Source: Verrucomicrobiota bacterium
GTDB taxonomy: Bacteria > Verrucomicrobiota > Verrucomicrobiia > Limisphaerales > J093
Length of the DNA stretch: 32,066 bases
Assembly (NCBI GenBank): GCA_012517065.1
Contig: JAAYVR010000247.1
Coordinates: 1-32,066 of the forward strand
Direction of reading: 5' to 3'
How positions within the stretch are numbered: the first letter of the stretch is position 1; every line of letters begins with the position of its first letter. Positions 27,268-32,066 of the stretch are shown here, piece after piece. The notes beneath the pieces are model-generated. The model made no database searches and was not told where the DNA came from. It saw nothing but the letters and a program-made list of their open reading frames with translations. The translations under genes and the position numbers were made by a program.

Positions 27268-28974
27268 TCACTGGATTTCACCAGAGCGATCGTACTGATC
27301 CAGCTTGCGGTAATTAACATTGAGCCCCTCCAGCCGCTTCAGATGACGATCGAGCCGGCCAATGAACTCAGAATAGTTCCGGCTTTGCACCGGCGACCAT
27401 GCGACCTCGGCCAGTGCAACCGCGCGAGGAAAAGCGAAATACTCAACGTCCTGCGGAGACCACATGAACTCACCCCACAGATTGCCCTGCACGCCGAGCA
27501 CGTGCCGATGCTTCTCCGCCGGAAGCTCGCTCGGCACCGGCTCAAAGCTGTAAACCTTGGCCAGCGGAATGAATCCTCCTATGGACTCAGGTTCAAGCGG
27601 ACCTTTCCCCTGTGCATAGTCCAGGTAACAGTGCGACGTCGGCGACATGACGACGTCATGGCCCGCTTCGGCAGCCGCTATGCCGCCTCGAATGCCACGC
27701 CATGACATCACCGCTGCGCCGGGTGTCAAACCGCCTTCGAGAATCTCGTCCCAACCAATCAGACGGCGGCCGCGGCTTGCGAGGAACTGCTCGATTTGGC
27801 CGTTGAACCAAGTTTGAAGCTGCGCTTCGTTCTTCAGGCCTTCTTTCTGGATGCGCGCCTGACATTTCGGACATGCTTTCCACCGCTCCCGTGGTGCTTC
27901 GTCGCCGCCAATATGAATGAACTCGGATGGAAAAACTTCAATCACTTCTCCCAACACGTCGCGCGCAAAGCCCACTGCCGCCTCATTGCCGGCACACAGA
28001 ATGTCACTATGAACACCCCACCGCGTATGCACATGGAACGGACCGCCTGTGCAAGAGAATTCCGGATAAGCTGCCAGCGCAGCCAGAAAGTGACCGGGCA
28101 TTTCGATTTCGGGAACAATCGTCACATGCCGGGCTCTTGCGTAATCGACCAACTCACGCATTTCCGCCTGGGTATAAAAAAATGGACCGTACGGTACACC
28201 GTCGCCGGTGTTGGGCGCGCCGCGCTTTGGCGATTCCGCACGACGCGAACCGATCTCCGTTAATCGCGGGTACTTCTTGACCTCGAATCGCCAGCCCTGG
28301 TCATCGGTAAGGTGGATTTGGAGTGTGTTGAGTTTGTGCAGGGCCATCAGGTCCACCATCTTCTTGAGAAAATCGAAAGGAAGGAAATGCCGCGCTGGAT
28401 CAACCAACAAACCACGCCATGAAAACCGCGGAGTATCCGTGATTTCCATCGCCCTTATAAACACACCTTTCCCTCGAGTATCCGCTACTCCGACCAAGTC
28501 GCGCACTCCCGGCCAGACAAGTTGTCGCAGAGTGATCCCCCCATAGAAAAGTCCGGCCGGAGTCGCAGCGCGGATTCGGACGCCGTTTCGATCGATGGAT
28601 AGTTGGTAACCTTCGCTGCTCGTCGAGGAGTCGCCTTGAACCAATACCAGTTCGATGTCTCCCTTGTCTGCAGGGCCGATCGAGACCGGAATTGGCCGCC
28701 CAAGGACGATTGAGAGAGCTTCAGCGAGTTTTGCCGCTTCGGCAGCGGCCGCGCCTGTCCCAATGACCCGAGTATTGGAACCGAGCTGAAAGGTGTCGTC
28801 GCCCACCCGCACGTGAGCCGGACGCGGCATCAAACCGGCCCGGAGCACCTCATCGTCTGCAACGGACAAAGAGCTTGCCTCAAGGGTTGTCATCGGGAGC
28901 AGCGCAAAGACGGAAAGAAGGAGTTTCGGTTTCATTGTCACTTGGGCGATGGTTGTTGACTGCCGCAATTTCAT
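27268..28974 (-). CDS. Secreted GH20 beta-N-acetylhexosaminidase
   Basis: A 568-residue exported glycoside hydrolase that removes terminal GlcNAc or GalNAc from chitin oligomers, glycans or peptidoglycan fragments. Residues 15-34 form a signal peptide. A GH20b-type N-terminal domain (about 45-180) precedes the TIM barrel (about 180-540). Key features are RGLLVDPARHF (Arg195, the substrate-binding arginine position), HLTDDQGW at 221-228, PEIEMPGH at 288-295 and the catalytic Asp358-Glu359 pair in HIGGDEAPRERW, used for substrate-assisted catalysis. Two ATGs are possible: 28974, preceded by a GGTGAG-like site, and 28935, which starts right at the signal peptide. It is convergent with the giant protein and divergent from the Gfo/Idh/MocA gene, with which it may share a promoter region. 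Confidence 0.93.
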   Translation of the reverse strand: MKLRQSTTIAQVTMKPKLLLSVFALLPMTTLEASSLSVADDEVLRAGLMPRPAHVRVGDDTFQLGSNTRVIGTGAAAAEAAKLAEALSIVLGRPIPVSIGPADKGDIELVLVQGDSSTSSEGYQLSIDRNGVRIRAATPAGLFYGGITLRQLVWPGVRDLVGVADTRGKGVFIRAMEITDTPRFSWRGLLVDPARHFLPFDFLKKMVDLMALHKLNTLQIHLTDDQGWRFEVKKYPRLTEIGSRRAESPKRGAPNTGDGVPYGPFFYTQAEMRELVDYARARHVTIVPEIEMPGHFLAALAAYPEFSCTGGPFHVHTRWGVHSDILCAGNEAAVGFARDVLGEVIEVFPSEFIHIGGDEAPRERWKACPKCQARIQKEGLKNEAQLQTWFNGQIEQFLASRGRRLIGWDEILEGGLTPGAAVMSWRGIRGGIAAAEAGHDVVMSPTSHCYLDYAQGKGPLEPESIGGFIPLAKVYSFEPVPSELPAEKHRHVLGVQGNLWGEFMWSPQDVEYFAFPRAVALAEVAWSPVQSRNYSEFIGRLDRHLKRLEGLNVNYRKLDQYDRSGEIQ

Positions 28975-29103
28975 AGATTCTCACCGATCACAGCGCGGCG
29001 CGCTGGACCTGCATAAACGCCTCGTGAAAGACGGTCCAGCGAAATCGGCACACCGTCGTGGCGTGCTGTTGACAATTTGCAGAATTAGTTGGATAAGAGC
29101 TTC

Positions 29104-30420
29104 ATGAACGCGACACCAAGTTGCACACGACGCCAATTCCTCAAACGTAGCGCCCGAATCTCAGCCGCTTCAAGCGCTCTGTTGCTAACACCGAACATCT
29201 TCCTTAACCAGACCAAGGCCCAAACAGGCGAATCCCCATCCGAATTCATAAGAGTCGGAATAATCGGCACCGGCGGCCAGGGCCGAAGCAACATGAGCAC
29301 CCGAACGATGATCAAGCATGTCGTCGCCCTGTGCGACGTTGATTCCAGCAGGCTGGCTGAAGCTCAAAAACAGCTCAAGGAACGGGGCGGCAACGAGGCC
29401 AAGCTTTACTCCGATTATCGCAGGCTTCTTGAAAACAAGGACATCGATGCGGTGCTCATCGCCACACCCGATCACTGGCACGCGCTTCCAACCATCCACG
29501 CCTGCCAGGCCGGCAAGGACGTTTACGTGGAAAAACCCCTCAGCCTCACCATAGAAGAGGGAAAAGCAATGGTCCGCGCCGCCCGTTATTACAAGCGGAT
29601 CGTGCAAACCGGCAGCCAGCAGAGGTCGTGGCCCGACGAGAAGTTCCGCCGCGCCTGTGAGTACGTTCGTTCCGGAAGGATCGGCGATGTGAAAATGATT
29701 CGTGTCGGCCTCCCCGGCGTGAATTGGACAAAGGAACCACCCGTTCCGGACAGTGAACCTCCAAAGGAACTCGATTATGATTTCTGGCTCGGACCCGCCC
29801 CATACCGCCCTTACAACAAACACCGCGTCCATTATTACTTCCGGTTTTTCTGGGACTACTCCGGCGGACAAATGACAAACTGGGGCGCGCACCACCTCGA
29901 TATTGCTCAATGGGCCTTGGGCATGGATGAGAGCGGACCGGTCGAAGTCAGCGCCCGCGCCGAGTACGACCCCGAAAAACGCTTCGAGGTCCCCGCATGG
30001 TTCGAAATCACTTACAAGTACGCCAACGGCACAACTGTCATTTGCGGCCAAAGCCACAGAATCGGAACCACCTTCGAGGGACAAGACGGAATCATCTATG
30101 TTGACCGCGGGCGCCTCGAGTCATCCGTCAAGGGCGTTCTTGAAGAACCGCTCGGCGCAGACGAGGTACATCTTCCGATCAGCAAGGACCATCACCAAAA
30201 CTGGTTCGATGCGATCAAGAGCCGCAAACCACCAATCTGCGACGTTGCCATCGGACATCGATCGGCCACCGTTTGCCACCTTGGCAACATCGCCGTGCAG
30301 AGCGGGCGCAAGGTAATCAAATGGGACCCCGCCACCGAGCAAATCGTTGGTGAGCCCGTCCGCCTCAAACAATTGCACTACGAATACCGCAAACCGTGGG
30401 AATTGCCCAAGATTAGCTGA
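29104..30420 (+). CDS. Tat-exported Gfo/Idh/MocA family oxidoreductase
   Basis: A 438-residue NAD(P)-dependent sugar oxidoreductase-like protein with a twin-arginine signal (TRRQFLKRS at 8-16, then a hydrophobic stretch SAASSALLLTP), so it is folded with cofactor before export to the periplasm. The Rossmann motif GIIGTGGQG is at 53-60, the EKP motif at 143-145 and the His-rich active-site segment GAHHLDIAQW at 261-270. Members act on sugars, inositols or glycosides, some by an oxidation-elimination-reduction cycle that breaks glycosidic bonds; Tat-borne versions are abundant in planctomycetes and verrucomicrobia. The substrate is unknown, but the divergent GH20 neighbour suggests glycan breakdown, perhaps of amino sugars. 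The ATG at 29104 is preceded by GATAAGAG; a TTG at 29089 would add five residues. Confidence 0.92.
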   Translation: MNATPSCTRRQFLKRSARISAASSALLLTPNIFLNQTKAQTGESPSEFIRVGIIGTGGQGRSNMSTRTMIKHVVALCDVDSSRLAEAQKQLKERGGNEAKLYSDYRRLLENKDIDAVLIATPDHWHALPTIHACQAGKDVYVEKPLSLTIEEGKAMVRAARYYKRIVQTGSQQRSWPDEKFRRACEYVRSGRIGDVKMIRVGLPGVNWTKEPPVPDSEPPKELDYDFWLGPAPYRPYNKHRVHYYFRFFWDYSGGQMTNWGAHHLDIAQWALGMDESGPVEVSARAEYDPEKRFEVPAWFEITYKYANGTTVICGQSHRIGTTFEGQDGIIYVDRGRLESSVKGVLEEPLGADEVHLPISKDHHQNWFDAIKSRKPPICDVAIGHRSATVCHLGNIAVQSGRKVIKWDPATEQIVGEPVRLKQLHYEYRKPWELPKIS

Positions 30421-30475
30421 CCCGCCATTCTCACCGGCTCACCTGCCAAAGACAACCAAAGCTCCATTCCGGTGA

Positions 30476-30497
30476 GATTCCCGTATAAGCGGGAATC
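30476..30497. terminator. Hairpin between convergent genes
   Basis: A perfect 8-bp stem GATTCCCG/CGGGAATC with a 6-nt loop TATAAG lies between the convergent oxidoreductase and larE genes. There is no T-run. It could be a bidirectional terminator or a dispersed palindromic repeat. Confidence 0.4.
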
Positions 30498-30653
30498 CGG
30501 CGGTAATTGGTTGTGTCGCGGTTGGACGATATCACGCCAGCATCGCGTCACAGTGCCGCCTTCAGGCAGAAGACCTGGGGGTGGACATTTCTCTTTGGCC
30601 GGCCGTCTGCCTTTGCCGTTACGTTTGTCTAGCCCTTTGTCGGCTGCACCATC

Positions 30654-31523
30654 TCAACTCGGGCGGTTCGGACCGGTGGACAAGCGTGCACCGCCCAGGA
30701 CTTCGTTGGCACTGCCACGTCGGTAGCCCTGAAGGTCCAGCGTCACATGCTGATAGCCGATCTCTCTCAGAGCCTGCGCTGCGCGCTTCCATGCGTCGTC
30801 GCGGAACAGGCGCGGGACTTCGTCGGGTCCCAGCTCGATGCGGGCAAGGTGCCGTTCCACCGTTCCGGGTGATCGCGGCAGTTCATGGTGACGAACCCGC
30901 ACGTCCCTAAATCCAAGGTCCCGCAAGAATGACTCTGCCCTCTCGATCATGGCCAGTTTTGCCAGCGTCAATCTTTCCCCGTAAGGCACGCGCGAGCTCA
31001 GGCAGGCCATCTCAGGCTTATCCGCTGTCGGTAGCCCAAGTTGCGCCGATAAAGCGCGAATGTCCTGTTTTGTCAGCCCCGCCTCTTTAAGCGGAGCGCG
31101 CGCATTGAACTCCCCGGCTGCCAGAATGCCCGGGCGATTGTCGTGCGCGTCGCTGACATTCTCTCCATACACAACGAACGCATAAGACCGTTCGTCTGCG
31201 ACTTTGCGCAACATGGCAAAAAGCTCCCGCTTGCAGTGATAGCAGCGGTCGCCCAGATTTGCCGTGTAAGAGTCAACACCGAATTCGCCCGTGCGAATCA
31301 CGTGCACCGGAAACCCGAATCGAACACCCAAATCAAGGGCTTCGCTGAGCTCACGGCGCGGCAGACTCGGTGTGTCTGCGATAACAGCCAATGACCGGTT
31401 GCCGAGAACCTTGTGTGCCACATACGCAAGAAAGGTGGAGTCAACCCCGCCCGAGTATGCCACAACACACGACCCATAGCCCCGAAGGATTTCCTGCAGT
31501 TTCTTCAAGCGATCGTCTTGCAT
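30654..31523 (-). CDS. larE: ATP-dependent sacrificial sulfur transferase LarE
   Basis: A 289-residue cytoplasmic PP-loop enzyme. LarE adenylates pyridinium-3,5-biscarboxylic acid mononucleotide and donates sulfur to it, a step in making the nickel-pincer cofactor of lactate racemase and related LarA-like enzymes. The PP-loop SGGVDST is at 24-30, the family pair Cys94/Cys97 in DRCYHCKRELF, and a conserved cysteine, Cys174, in MACLSSR, the region of the sacrificial cysteine. The C-terminal TLDLQGYRRGSANE is also typical. Length fits the family. LarB, LarC and LarA are not in the window, so the cofactor genes are unlinked here or LarE serves another substrate. It is convergent with the oxidoreductase gene. 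Confidence 0.92.
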   Translation of the reverse strand: MQDDRLKKLQEILRGYGSCVVAYSGGVDSTFLAYVAHKVLGNRSLAVIADTPSLPRRELSEALDLGVRFGFPVHVIRTGEFGVDSYTANLGDRCYHCKRELFAMLRKVADERSYAFVVYGENVSDAHDNRPGILAAGEFNARAPLKEAGLTKQDIRALSAQLGLPTADKPEMACLSSRVPYGERLTLAKLAMIERAESFLRDLGFRDVRVRHHELPRSPGTVERHLARIELGPDEVPRLFRDDAWKRAAQALREIGYQHVTLDLQGYRRGSANEVLGGARLSTGPNRPS

Positions 31524-31960
31524 CGTCGCAAATTGCCACTGGTCAACCCCCTTGTCCAGAACATCAGAAGATGTGCTGTTTCACAGCCCGGTACACCAAA
31601 CTGAGTTCCAAAGGAAACAGCTCAGCGACAAGCTCAGGACCATTGATTCACGTCTCAGTAAAAAAGTCCTTTCGACGCAGAACGGTCACATTTTAGCGAG
31701 GAGGCCAGGCATCCAGAACGGCGATTACCTTTTGGCGATTCTGTAACTGGATGCATTGGGGGTCTGAGACGCAGCCCCGCTGACACCCCTGCCCCGTTTG
31801 ACTCCCGGAGTGTGTTGTGCGATTTTACCCCCAAATAGAGGGACAGACACGGTATTTGGGCGCCCCTGGTTCCGACCCGGACCGGCCCAACCAGTCGGCC
31901 AATGGGAGGCACGGCTGCGAGCCTGTCGCCCTGTTACAAGGAGAACAACAAGACAAATCA
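31524..31960. other. Intergenic region upstream of the transposase gene
   Basis: About 440 bp without a supportable gene. It contains GGGACAGACACGG at 31840-31852, a motif whose core also occurs inverted near 16573. No GGAG-hairpin of the array type was found here. The promoters for larE and the transposase must lie in it. Confidence 0.5.
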
Positions 31961-31966
31961 AGGAGG
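31961..31966 (+). promoter_or_regulatory. Strong Shine-Dalgarno before the transposase gene
   Basis: A perfect AGGAGG lies 5 bases before the ATG at 31972, unusual among the genes here, most of which have weak sites. It decides the start. Confidence 0.8.
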
Positions 31967-31971
31967 TTGTA

Positions 31972-32066
31972 ATGAGACTGCCCAGAATCAAACTTCAGGG
32001 TAAAACCGTTCTGTATCACTGCATGTCCAGGATCGTCGGCAAGGAGCATCTGCTGGATCAACTGTG
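31972..32066 (+). CDS. Y1-type transposase (RAYT/IS200-like), N-terminal fragment cut by the window edge
   Basis: Only the first 31 residues are visible. They read MRLPRIKLQGKTVLYHCMSR followed by IVGKEHLLDQL. A basic start, a short strand and YH-x-MSRIVG then a charged helix is the standard opening of REP-associated and related Y1 transposases (usual form: YHV or YHC, two residues, R-x-x-x). These single-strand nucleases cut next to DNA hairpins. The catalytic His-x-His and Tyr would lie beyond the window, so activity cannot be judged. Its presence matters because of the GGAG-hairpin repeats in arrays A, B and C. A perfect Shine-Dalgarno supports the start. Confidence 0.72.
   Translation, partial: MRLPRIKLQGKTVLYHCMSRIVGKEHLLDQL

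Overview
The window looks like a piece of a free-living, heterotrophic Verrucomicrobiota genome, most like the Pedosphaera/Limisphaera group. This is inferred from gene content, not from a marker gene. The evidence is a PEP-CTERM protein with a LamG-like fold, a giant secreted lamin-tail/CotH protein, a Tat-exported Gfo/Idh/MocA oxidoreductase, a secreted GH20 hexosaminidase, and a C-terminal module ending in FFRLR/FYRLR on two large exported proteins. No rRNA, tRNA, CRISPR array or phage block was recognised.

Layout. Positions 1-366 hold a tandem array of a 148-bp repeat (array A). Next come a MetX-type acyltransferase, a membrane-anchored neutral-ceramidase-like protein and, convergent to it, a xylose-isomerase-like TIM barrel. 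A small exported Sel1-repeat protein follows, then repeat array B, an MFS transporter and a CPBP-family membrane protease on the minus strand, a zinc-dependent medium-chain dehydrogenase, and a convergent polyprenol-phosphate-mannose-synthase-like glycosyltransferase. Array C fills the next gap, before the PEP-CTERM protein. From about 11.7 to 13.6 kb lies a GC-rich stretch with a short TTAA-flanked inverted-repeat element, a divergent metallophosphoesterase and two further inverted repeats. An 858-residue exported beta-propeller-like protein, katG, the 2537-residue LTD/CotH protein, GH20, the Gfo/Idh/MocA protein and larE follow. The right edge cuts a gene that starts like a Y1 (IS200/RAYT-type) transposase.

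Functional picture. Most genes are single transcription units, often convergent or divergent, so no long operon is visible. The theme is export and carbohydrate or cell-surface work: GH20, Gfo/Idh/MocA, the isomerase, the MFS transporter, and surface proteins carrying two different C-terminal tags (PEP-CTERM and FxRLR). katG and larE stand alone, without their usual partners.

The most interesting signal is the repeat system. Arrays A, B and C are built from one ~150-bp unit containing two head-to-head elements, each a GGAG tetranucleotide, one base, then an 18-nt perfect or near-perfect hairpin. Hairpin stems differ between copies by compensatory base changes. A solitary diverged copy sits at 16528-16550. 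This is the architecture of REP/BIME elements, and the partial transposase at 31972 is of the right general type to be their mobiliser.
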